From positions 1 through 64,000 of the forward strand of contig CAZVHP010000005.1 in the NCBI GenBank assembly GCA_964627305.1: a stretch of DNA of 64,000 nucleotides, read 5' to 3'. The notes under the pieces are model-generated. The model saw only the letters and a list, made by a program, of their open reading frames with translations. It had not been told where the DNA came from and made no database searches. This document shows, piece after piece, positions 52,028 to 59,506 of this stretch. Source of the DNA: WJKG01 sp964627305. GTDB taxonomy: Bacteria > Zixibacteria > MSB-5A5 > GN15 > FEB-12. Made by a program: the position numbers and the translations under genes. Numbering within the stretch: position 1 is the first letter of the stretch; each line of letters opens with the position of its first letter.

Positions 52028-52889
52028 TCAATATGCAACCAGCGCGCATCCGAACATAAGTGAACACGTTATGACAGATGGCACACGACCACACGAAACA
52101 ACGCCGGCATACGGACCGGCCGAGGTGCGCGTCGGGACCTCGGGGTATAGTTTCGAGGACTGGCGCGGCACGTTCTACCCCCAGAAGATCGACAAGGGCA
52201 AGATGCTCGACTACTATGTGCTGCACTTCCCGACGGTCGAGATCAATTCCACGTACTACCGCATCCCCCACTCGGCAGTAATGAGCAATATCGCCCGGAA
52301 GGCTCCTGAGGGATTCGATTTCATGGTCAAGGTGCCACAGTCGTTTACGCACCGTCGGACCGACCTCGACGGGGATCTTGGCGACTACTCTGAGTGCCTG
52401 AAGCCCCTTCAGGACACCGGCCGGCTATCGGGATTGCTGGCTCAGTTTCCCTGGTCATTCAAGTTCAGCGACAACGCGCTTGACTATGTATCGCAGGTCG
52501 CCCGGGCACTGGCGCCGAATCCGCTGTTTGTCGAGTTTCGACATCAAAGCTGGGTGAATCGACAGATGTATGATCGATTGAGATCAGAGAAGATCGGATA
52601 TGTCTGTGTGGATGAACCGCAATTGCCGAACCTTCTTGCGCCCGATGCTTTCGCAACAACTGACACGGCCTATATTCGCCTTCACGGCCGCAATGCAGCC
52701 CGGTGGTGGGACGGGGGGCCACTCAGGTACGACTACAGCTACTCGCAGCAGGAACTGAATGAGTGGAAACAGAAAGTTCGCAAGCTCCAGAACAAGGTGA
52801 AACGGGTTTACGTCTTCTTCAACAACTGCCACGAGGGACAGGCGGTCGGTAACGCCCGCGAGTTTGTAGAATTGCTTCGTAAAGTGTAA
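52020..52889 (+). CDS. DUF72 family protein
   Basis: A 289-residue cytoplasmic protein; GTG 52020 with AGGGGAG upstream, ATG 52071 as alternative. It has the DUF72 TIM-barrel-like pattern: VRVGTSGYSFEDWRGTFYP, YYVLHFPTVEINSTYYRIP, FDFMVKVPQSFTH, LLAQFPWSFKF, LFVEFRHQSWV, YIRLHGRNAARWW and VYVFFNNCHEGQAVGNA. The biochemical function of the family is unknown. A short CCCG-CGGG hairpin and TTTTTATTT follow the stop. Confidence 0.93.
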   Translation: MTDQYATSAHPNISEHVMTDGTRPHETTPAYGPAEVRVGTSGYSFEDWRGTFYPQKIDKGKMLDYYVLHFPTVEINSTYYRIPHSAVMSNIARKAPEGFDFMVKVPQSFTHRRTDLDGDLGDYSECLKPLQDTGRLSGLLAQFPWSFKFSDNALDYVSQVARALAPNPLFVEFRHQSWVNRQMYDRLRSEKIGYVCVDEPQLPNLLAPDAFATTDTAYIRLHGRNAARWWDGGPLRYDYSYSQQELNEWKQKVRKLQNKVKRVYVFFNNCHEGQAVGNAREFVELLRKV

Positions 52890-52893
52890 GAGA

Positions 52894-52916
52894 CCCGATC
52901 CGGGGCGTTTTTATTT
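52894..52916 (+). terminator. Short terminator after the DUF72 gene
   Basis: CCCG and CGGG with a 3-base loop, then GCG and TTTTTATTT. The stem is short, so efficiency may be low. Confidence 0.45.
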
Positions 52917-52943
52917 GACCGTGAACAGCAGATGGCATAGATA
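52915..52943 (+). promoter_or_regulatory. Sigma70-type promoter of the ABC-2 exporter genes
   Basis: TTGACC (52915-52920), 17 bases, TAGATA (52938-52943). Transcription from about 52950 leaves a short leader carrying GAAAGGGAC just before ATG 52968. Confidence 0.55.
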
Positions 52944-52967
52944 TAGGCCGATTCTGAAAGGGACTAA

Positions 52968-53903
52968 ATGCAACTACGATTGGACCGAATACGCAAAGAG
53001 TACGGAGACAAGGTCGCTGTCAACGACCTGTCACTTGAGGTCCCCGAGGGCGTTATTTATGGCGTTATCGGGCCCAATGGGGCCGGGAAGACAACGACCA
53101 TCCGCATGATAATGAACATAACCGCGCCGGACTCCGGCCGCGTGCTTATTGATGGCAGGCCGCCCGATGGCAGCTTTCTCAATCGTGTGGGCTACCTGCC
53201 CGAAGAAAGGGGGCTGTACAAGAAGATGACAGTCTCCGAAGTGCTTACGTATCTGGCTGAGCTGAAGGGATATCCGGCTTCGAAGGCGCGCGCCGACATG
53301 GTGCCATGGCTGGAACGCGTCAATTTGGCCGAGTATCAGAACAGCAAGGTAGAGGAGCTGTCCAAAGGGATGGCGCAGAAGCTTCAATTTGTCAGCACCA
53401 TCCTGCACCAGCCTGACCTGCTGATTCTCGATGAGATCTTCTCCGGCCTGGATCCGCTCAACATGGAATTGCTCAAGGACATCATGATGGAACAGAAGCG
53501 CGCCGGCAGAACGATATTGTTCTCCACTCATGTCATGGAGCAGGCCGAGAAGCTCTGCGATCACGTATGCATGATCGCCAGCGGCAACAAGGTTATCGAT
53601 GGCCGTCTGGGTGATGTCAAGGCGCAGTTCGGACGCAACTGCATCCACCTTGAAATCGAGGGCGATGGCGGCTTCATCAGGGCGTTGCCGGGTGTAAAGG
53701 ACGTTCTTGAGTTCAACAACTACCAGGAGTTGGCTCTTGAGGACGGGGCCGACTCACAGGCTATCCTCAGGGAACTGGTTGGCCGTGTGAAGGTGCTCAG
53801 GTTCGACGTGATCGAACCCTCTCTCTACGATATCTTCATCGACATGGCCAGGATCGATCCTTCCCAGCTTGTGGCAGATCCGGAGGGAGGCAGCCATGTC
53901 TAA
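52968..53903 (+). CDS. ABC-2 type exporter ATPase (NatA-like)
   Basis: A 311-residue cytoplasmic ATPase. Walker A GPNGAGKTTTIRMIM, Q-loop near GYLPEERGLYKKMTV, signature VEELSKGMAQKLQF, Walker B LLILDEIFSGLDP, and the switch His in STHVMEQAEKLC. A C-terminal accessory domain of about 80 residues follows, common in the NatA/DrrA type. It partners the permease whose gene begins eight bases before this stop. Substrate unknown. Confidence 0.95.
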   Translation: MQLRLDRIRKEYGDKVAVNDLSLEVPEGVIYGVIGPNGAGKTTTIRMIMNITAPDSGRVLIDGRPPDGSFLNRVGYLPEERGLYKKMTVSEVLTYLAELKGYPASKARADMVPWLERVNLAEYQNSKVEELSKGMAQKLQFVSTILHQPDLLILDEIFSGLDPLNMELLKDIMMEQKRAGRTILFSTHVMEQAEKLCDHVCMIASGNKVIDGRLGDVKAQFGRNCIHLEIEGDGGFIRALPGVKDVLEFNNYQELALEDGADSQAILRELVGRVKVLRFDVIEPSLYDIFIDMARIDPSQLVADPEGGSHV

Positions 53904-55209
53904 GTTCTGGGTCATATTCAGGCGCGAGTATGCGCAGGTCGTCAAGAAGAAGTCCTTTGTTGTCGGTATCATCCTGACACCGCTTTCCATGATCGGCCTC
54001 ATGATTGTCCCTGCATTTCTCGCCACCCGCGCCGCTACTGATCCGGAAACCCTGGTCATTGTGGATCAGTCGCAGCAGGAGCTCGGTCAGCGCTTCGCTG
54101 AATCACTGGCCGAATATACGCTGGATGACGGGCGATCGTACTATGACATACAGAACACGCTTGTCGTCGAGCCGGGGGATGACGAGCGGATGCGCGACCT
54201 TCAGGATTCCCTCAATGCGGCCATAAACGACAAACAGATCAAGTACTACGTTGTCTTCAAACCGCTGGCCCAGCACCATCCGTCGGACAGTGTCTTCATG
54301 GTCTCCAATACGGACAACTTGCGCACCCAGAAGCGATTCGAGAACAAGATCAGCTATCTGCTTTCGACCCTGCGTCTGGGCGAATCCGAGGTAAACCTGC
54401 CGGTGGATTCGGTGCTCGCGCTGACCCGCCAGATCGAGCTGACAGTGCGCGATGCCAAGGGGGCCTCGATTCCCTTCATGGTCAAGTATCTCAGCGCGTT
54501 TGTGTTCGTCGGGATTATCATGGGGATGATCCTTGGCTACGGTCAGCAGGTGATGCGGTCGGTGATCGACGAAAAGAACTCGCGCATCATGGAGGTGCTC
54601 GTCTCATCGGTCTCACCGTTCCAGTTAATGCTGGGGAAAGTGCTGGGGCTGGGAGCGGCAACTATGACACAGGTAGCGATCTGGGTCGTGCTCGGCCTCG
54701 GGCTGTACGCTTTGAGAGGCTCGGTCGCTATGGATGAGTCGATCGGTCGCATTATCTTCAACCCGGCGATCGTCATCTTTTTCGTGCTCTTCCTGACCAG
54801 CGGATACGTTTTGTACTCCACCATCTTTGCTCTGTTGGGCTCGATCGTTACCAGTGAAAAAGAGGCGGCAAGTGTGGTGGCTCCAATTTCGCTGATACTC
54901 ATGTTGCCATTTATTCTTGGTATCCATGTCATCCAGGAACCGAATTCGACCTTGTCAATAGTGCTGTCAATGATACCCTTGCTCACGCCGACTCTCATGC
55001 AGATGCGAGTCGCCTTCGTGGCGCCGAGCCTGACGGATTACTCAATCTTTTCGGGCATGATCGGCCAGGCCACTCTGGGCCTGGTCCTGGTCATCCTGAC
55101 CTCGATCATGTTTGTCTGGATTGCTTCACGAGTGTTCCGGGTCGGTATTCTCATGTATGGCAAACGGGCGACCCTGCCCGAAATCATGAGATGGATACGG
55201 CATAAGTGA
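53896..55209 (+). CDS. ABC-2 type exporter permease (NatB-like)
   Basis: A 437-residue inner membrane permease from ATG 53896 behind GGAGG. One N-terminal helix (SFVVGIILTPLSMIGLMIV), a large extracytoplasmic domain (about 45-190), then six helices beginning FMVKYLSAFVFVGIIMGMIL. VIDEKNSRIMEVLVSSVSPF and LMLGKVLGLGAATMTQVAIW are typical of the NatB/YhaP group. It forms the exporter with the preceding ATPase. Confidence 0.93.
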   Translation: MSKFWVIFRREYAQVVKKKSFVVGIILTPLSMIGLMIVPAFLATRAATDPETLVIVDQSQQELGQRFAESLAEYTLDDGRSYYDIQNTLVVEPGDDERMRDLQDSLNAAINDKQIKYYVVFKPLAQHHPSDSVFMVSNTDNLRTQKRFENKISYLLSTLRLGESEVNLPVDSVLALTRQIELTVRDAKGASIPFMVKYLSAFVFVGIIMGMILGYGQQVMRSVIDEKNSRIMEVLVSSVSPFQLMLGKVLGLGAATMTQVAIWVVLGLGLYALRGSVAMDESIGRIIFNPAIVIFFVLFLTSGYVLYSTIFALLGSIVTSEKEAASVVAPISLILMLPFILGIHVIQEPNSTLSIVLSMIPLLTPTLMQMRVAFVAPSLTDYSIFSGMIGQATLGLVLVILTSIMFVWIASRVFRVGILMYGKRATLPEIMRWIRHK

Positions 55210-55277
55210 TGCAGGATCGGTGCATTGAAGGTGATGCTGAACTAATGGAATAGAGACCGCTGAATGCATAACGGATT

Positions 55278-56216
55278 ATGATACAACGATCAACACTACC
55301 AAAGGTACTACTTCTGCTGGCCGGATTCGTTTTCTTCTCCGCCAATACCGTGCATTTCCTTGGTGAACCAGCCACTGACGGGGCTCTCCATGCTTCGATA
55401 GGCAAGAACTACCAGTTCGATTTTGATCATGTCCGCAAGGGCCCCTATCTCAATGTCAAGTCGGCACTCCTCGTGAACTATGAGAACGGGGAAGTGGTCT
55501 ACGCGAAGAACCCCGACATGAAGCGGTCGGTGGCCTCGATATCCAAGCTCGTAACAGCCATGGTAGTGCTCGACTCCGGAATCGACCTGGACAGCGTGAC
55601 CGAAACTATCACTCGGACTGATGCCCGACGGTCGTCCCGTTCGCGCCTCATGGTCGGCTACGAAATGACCCTGCGCGATCTGCTGCATGCATGTCTTATG
55701 AATTCTGACAATCGTGCCGCGCGGGCACTGGCCCGGGCAGTAAGTGGGTCGATCGAGGAGTTCGCCGTGCAGATGAACCGAAAGGTCAAGAAGCTCGGAC
55801 TGGAGAACACGGTCTTCTATGAACCGAGCGGTCTTGACGCCCGAAATGTCTCGACTGCCCATGAGATAGCCAAGATACTCCACTATGCCTTCGATTACGA
55901 GCTAATTGCTCACATAACGTCCCTGAAGCACTATGACTGTCGGGTGCTCAATAGCAGGAATCAGATTGTTCCTATGGCCAACACTAATCTGTTGATTCAC
56001 TCGCGGTACGATGTCCTGGCCGGCAAGACGGGCTACATCCGCGCCGCCGATTACTGCCTGGCAACGCTCGTTCAAGCCGATGACGGTCAGCGCCTGACCT
56101 TGGTGGTGCTGGGAGCGCCCTTTGATCGCATCCGTTTTCGTGAGGCAAGGAAACTTCTGGACTGGGGTGTCAGAGAGCTCCAACAGGAGCCGGTCATGGC
56201 GCAAGCGTCTGGGTGA
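55278..56216 (+). CDS. D-alanyl-D-alanine carboxypeptidase family protein (S11)
   Basis: A 312-residue exported serine peptidase acting on peptidoglycan stem peptides. Signal segment about 9-24. Penicillin-binding motifs in order: SVASISKLVTAM (SxxK), LMNSDNRAARAL (SDN) and DVLAGKTGYIRAA (KTG). SALLVNYENGEVVYAKNPD is the usual start of the domain. The C-terminal domain and amphipathic anchor of PBP5/6 are missing, so it resembles the shorter DacB/PBP7-like forms. Start ATG 55278 has no strong Shine-Dalgarno. Confidence 0.92.
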   Translation: MIQRSTLPKVLLLLAGFVFFSANTVHFLGEPATDGALHASIGKNYQFDFDHVRKGPYLNVKSALLVNYENGEVVYAKNPDMKRSVASISKLVTAMVVLDSGIDLDSVTETITRTDARRSSRSRLMVGYEMTLRDLLHACLMNSDNRAARALARAVSGSIEEFAVQMNRKVKKLGLENTVFYEPSGLDARNVSTAHEIAKILHYAFDYELIAHITSLKHYDCRVLNSRNQIVPMANTNLLIHSRYDVLAGKTGYIRAADYCLATLVQADDGQRLTLVVLGAPFDRIRFREARKLLDWGVRELQQEPVMAQASG

Positions 56217-56265
56217 CGTTCAGGCAATACGATCCACACTGCCTCGGTGTTAACCCATTTATCAT

Positions 56266-56294
56266 TTGGTGGATCGGGCTGTTGCCATTATACT
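56266..56294 (+). promoter_or_regulatory. Sigma70-type promoter just upstream of the sugar dehydrogenase
   Basis: TTGGTG (56266-56271), 17 bases, TATACT (56289-56294). Transcription would begin near 56301, about four bases before ATG 56305, so the message would be almost leaderless. Confidence 0.65.
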
Positions 56295-56304
56295 GACTGG
56301 CAAT

Positions 56305-57603
56305 ATGTCAGCAGCAAAGCACATTGCAGTAGTCGGAGCGGGTTTTGTGGGGCTGGCAACGGCTGTCTTTCTTGCCAGGAAGGGGTACACAGTCGACGTC
56401 GTTGAGAAGAACCCGGACATTGTGGAGAACCTGCCAAAGGGGCGACTGCATTTCCATGAGCCGACTCTCAAGATACAGCTTGCCAGAGTCGTTAAATCGG
56501 GACGGCTGAGGATCGGTCTGCCGCAACCGAAACCATTCCAATCCTGCAGTCTGATATATATCGCCATTGATTCAGTTGTTCAGGGCGCCTGGCAGATGCG
56601 ACTGGCAAGTTTCGAGCAAATGGCCCACTGGCTGGGCGAGCGCAAGACCCGGCACAAGCGGACGGTGGTCCTCAAATCGACCAATATTCTCGGTTTTGCT
56701 GATGCTTTCCGGGAATTGCTCCACCAACAGCCATTTGGTGACACTCTGGCTCTGACTGTGAACCCGGAGTTCTTGCGAGAGGGGTTTGCGTACGAGGATA
56801 CCGCCGCACCGTGGCGAGTAGTTGTCGGTGCTGACAGCCCTCGCGACGCGCGACCTTTGATCGATCTGTATAGAAGTGTGCATCCTGCGAGCGTGCCCAT
56901 TCTTCGGACCACCTGCCGCGAGGCCGAGCTAATAAAGCTGGGCGCCAATGTCTACTTATCTCACCGCCTTGCGTTCATCCACGAACTGGCCGATTACGCC
57001 CGTGAGGCCGGACTTGACATTGATCGCGTCCGGCAGGGGATAGGTCTTGACGGCCGTATCGGGCTGACGTACTTCGATCCCGGGCTGGGCTTCGGCGGGT
57101 CCTGCCTCCCGAAGGATTGCCACCTGATTAATTCCCGTGAGCTGGGTACCACTTTCGACTTCCTGACAGCCCGAACGGCCTTGACGATCAACCAGCGTCT
57201 TCTGGACGATCTCGTAGCGCGGTTGGACTCAGCGCTCCAGGGGCTGAAGGATCGAAGGATCGCTCTTCTTGGCGTCGCCTTCAAGTCTGACCTCGATGAT
57301 ACCCGTGGATCGCAGGCGGTAACATTGGCCCGGCAGCTTCGCCGCCGGGGTGCCAGAGTCCTGGTGCACGATCCATATGTCGACTCTGCTGCAGTCCCCG
57401 GGCAAGAGGACATCAGATTAGCCTTGAGTCTTGACGAGGCGTGTCGGAACGCCGAGGCAGTCATCATAGGGACGGCACACTCAAGATTCCGGCGACTCAG
57501 TGCTAACACTGTGGCTTCATTGGTCCGAAACAAGCTTGTAGTGGATTACTTTCGGATTCTTAACCACGCTCGCTGGAAGAGAGCGGGCTTTCGGTTCCTG
57601 TAG
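56305..57603 (+). CDS. UDP-glucose/GDP-mannose dehydrogenase family protein
   Basis: NAD-dependent oxidation of a nucleotide sugar to the uronic acid. 432 residues from ATG 56305; the longer frame to 56266 would overlap the promoter. Rossmann start KHIAVVGAGFVGLATAVFLA, middle FLREGFAYEDTAAPWRVVVG, ELIKLGANVYLSHRLAFI with the catalytic Lys, and GLGFGGSCLPKDCHLI with the catalytic Cys. The C-terminal NAD/UDP domain has LLGVAFKSDLDDTRGSQA. Exact sugar unknown. It is followed by an epimerase gene, so both likely feed a surface polysaccharide. Confidence 0.92.
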   Translation: MSAAKHIAVVGAGFVGLATAVFLARKGYTVDVVEKNPDIVENLPKGRLHFHEPTLKIQLARVVKSGRLRIGLPQPKPFQSCSLIYIAIDSVVQGAWQMRLASFEQMAHWLGERKTRHKRTVVLKSTNILGFADAFRELLHQQPFGDTLALTVNPEFLREGFAYEDTAAPWRVVVGADSPRDARPLIDLYRSVHPASVPILRTTCREAELIKLGANVYLSHRLAFIHELADYAREAGLDIDRVRQGIGLDGRIGLTYFDPGLGFGGSCLPKDCHLINSRELGTTFDFLTARTALTINQRLLDDLVARLDSALQGLKDRRIALLGVAFKSDLDDTRGSQAVTLARQLRRRGARVLVHDPYVDSAAVPGQEDIRLALSLDEACRNAEAVIIGTAHSRFRRLSANTVASLVRNKLVVDYFRILNHARWKRAGFRFL

Positions 57604-57630
57604 GAACACTGCCGGAAGAAAGGCCGAGTT

Positions 57631-58605
57631 GTGGCTCAGACTATCCTCCTGACTGGTTCATCGGGCACGGTGGGCACGGCATTGGCGCGGCGCCTCATCG
57701 ACGAGGGACATCGGGTCGTGCCTGTGGACATCCGACCATGTGTATGGGACAGCGAGATAGACCGTCGAACGGTGCGTCGCGATTTGCGCAAGCCGATCAG
57801 GGACCTGAGCACTCGGAGCAAGCCGGATTTGATAGTTCATCTGGCTGCCAATGCCCGCGTGCATGAACTGGTCGTGGAGCCGGGGAGGGCCTTGGCTAAC
57901 TATGTGATGACCCACAACGTGCTTGAATACGCCCGCCAGCATGGTATCTCAAGAATCCTGTTCTCGTCGTCACGAGAGATTTATGGGGAGTCGCAATCAA
58001 GGAAACGTCGACGGGAGTCCGAGACCGATGTGACCCGCATCAAGTCACCGTACACGGCCAGCAAATTCTCGGCCGAGGCTTTACTTCACGCGTATCAGGC
58101 TTGTTACGATATCCGGGCGACGATCGTACGACTGTCGAACGTGTACGGCAAATACGATGTCTCCGAGCGAGTTATCCCGCTTTTCATCTACTATGCACTC
58201 CGCAACCGCCCCTTGACCGTATTCGGCAAGGACAAGCGGCTGGATTTCACTTACATTGATGACTGTATCGACGGGCTGACCCGTATCGTTGATCAGTTCG
58301 ACAAGGTGCAGGGCAAGACCTTCAATATTGCCAGCGGCAAGGGGGAGACGCTGGTGAATCTCGCCCGATGGATTATCGATGAGATTGGTTCGGCATCCTC
58401 AATTCAGTTCGACAGCAAACGCACGGGCGAAATTTCATGCTTCACGGCTGACATTTCTCAGGCCCGGAAGCTTTTGGGCTACAAGCCCGCGACTACGCTC
58501 AAAGATGGGGTTGGTCGCGCGGTTCGCTGGTACCGGGAGGCGGTGAAAGACCGGCGAATCTACGATCTGCATCGCCGCACTCTGGCGCGATGGAACTGGC
58601 AGTAA
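57631..58605 (+). CDS. NAD-dependent nucleotide-sugar epimerase/dehydratase
   Basis: Extended short-chain dehydrogenase of 324 residues, starting with GTG 57631 (AGAAAGG upstream). GSSGTVGTALARRLIDEGH is the nucleotide-binding motif; LFSSSREIYGES has the catalytic Ser, and SPYTASKFSAEALLHAY the Tyr-x3-Lys pair; VRLSNVYG and FTYIDDCIDGLTRI are typical of UDP-sugar 4-epimerases/decarboxylases. It is 27 bases after the dehydrogenase gene, so it probably works on the same sugar pathway. Confidence 0.92.
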   Translation: MAQTILLTGSSGTVGTALARRLIDEGHRVVPVDIRPCVWDSEIDRRTVRRDLRKPIRDLSTRSKPDLIVHLAANARVHELVVEPGRALANYVMTHNVLEYARQHGISRILFSSSREIYGESQSRKRRRESETDVTRIKSPYTASKFSAEALLHAYQACYDIRATIVRLSNVYGKYDVSERVIPLFIYYALRNRPLTVFGKDKRLDFTYIDDCIDGLTRIVDQFDKVQGKTFNIASGKGETLVNLARWIIDEIGSASSIQFDSKRTGEISCFTADISQARKLLGYKPATTLKDGVGRAVRWYREAVKDRRIYDLHRRTLARWNWQ

Positions 58606-58713
58606 GCGCCCAAGTCGCGGTCAGAAGTGCGGAGGCGGTTGAAGTGACACTTTAAGTGTGGCGATCAAGCGCTGAACGTGCCAGTGACCATCACTCTTCG
58701 TTCTTGACGCCCA

Positions 58714-59406
58714 CTACTTCGAGAGAAGATTGTACTTAATGATACAGCGGATGGCGCTCAGGCCGTCTTTCCAGCCAATCTTCTTACCCTCATCATAGGT
58801 GCGGCCGTAGTACGAGATACCGACCTCGTATATTCGCACCTTTTTGCGCGCGATTTTGGCTGTTATCTCAGGCTCGACCCCGAATCGAGGCTCCTGGATG
58901 TCGATCGACTGAATGATCTCCCGACGGAAAACCTTGTAGCAGGTCTCCATGTCGGTCAGATTGATGTTGGTGAACATGTTGGACAGCAACGTCAGGAACC
59001 GGTTGCCGAGGTAGTGCCAAAAGTACACAACCCGGTGCGGGCCGCCGCCTTGAAAGCGCGAACCATAGACGACATCGGCCAGATCGTTCTCGATGGGGCT
59101 GATCAGCTGCGGATACTGGCGCGGGTCGTACTCAAGGTCGGCGTCCTGGACCAAAACGATATCGCCGGTGGCGTGAGAAAAGCCGGTTTTGAGGGCGAAC
59201 CCTTTGCCGTGGTTCCTCGGCTGGAGAATGAGCTGGTCAATCTGATCCCTAAGTGGTCCCTGAAGCAGATCCCGGGTGCCGTCAGTGGAACAATCATCAA
59301 CCACAACAATCTCAATGTCATCCACCGGGGCAGCACGTACGCGAGAGAGAATGGTCTCAATAGTGGAGAGCTCATTGTAGACGGGTATGACAACAGAGAG
59401 TTTCAT
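58714..59406 (-). CDS. Glycosyltransferase family 2 (polyprenyl-phosphate sugar transferase type)
   Basis: A 230-residue GT-A enzyme. KLSVVIPVYNELSTIETILS starts the domain; DDIEIVVVDDCSTDGTRDLL, QDADLEYDPRQYPQLI (metal-binding DxD equivalent) and DMETCYKVFRREII fit the DPM1-like group that loads a sugar onto undecaprenyl phosphate. There are no membrane segments, as in soluble DPM1. Predicted to serve surface glycan or protein glycosylation. Confidence 0.93.
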   Translation of the reverse strand: MKLSVVIPVYNELSTIETILSRVRAAPVDDIEIVVVDDCSTDGTRDLLQGPLRDQIDQLILQPRNHGKGFALKTGFSHATGDIVLVQDADLEYDPRQYPQLISPIENDLADVVYGSRFQGGGPHRVVYFWHYLGNRFLTLLSNMFTNINLTDMETCYKVFRREIIQSIDIQEPRFGVEPEITAKIARKKVRIYEVGISYYGRTYDEGKKIGWKDGLSAIRCIIKYNLLSK

Positions 59407-59506
59407 GAATTCCGGCCCTACTGTCCCATAAGATGTATTATGTTAACTTGCACGTGTTCGAACCACAATTCGTGTGGCACTATGACGCCATCCATACGGA
59501 GCTGGC

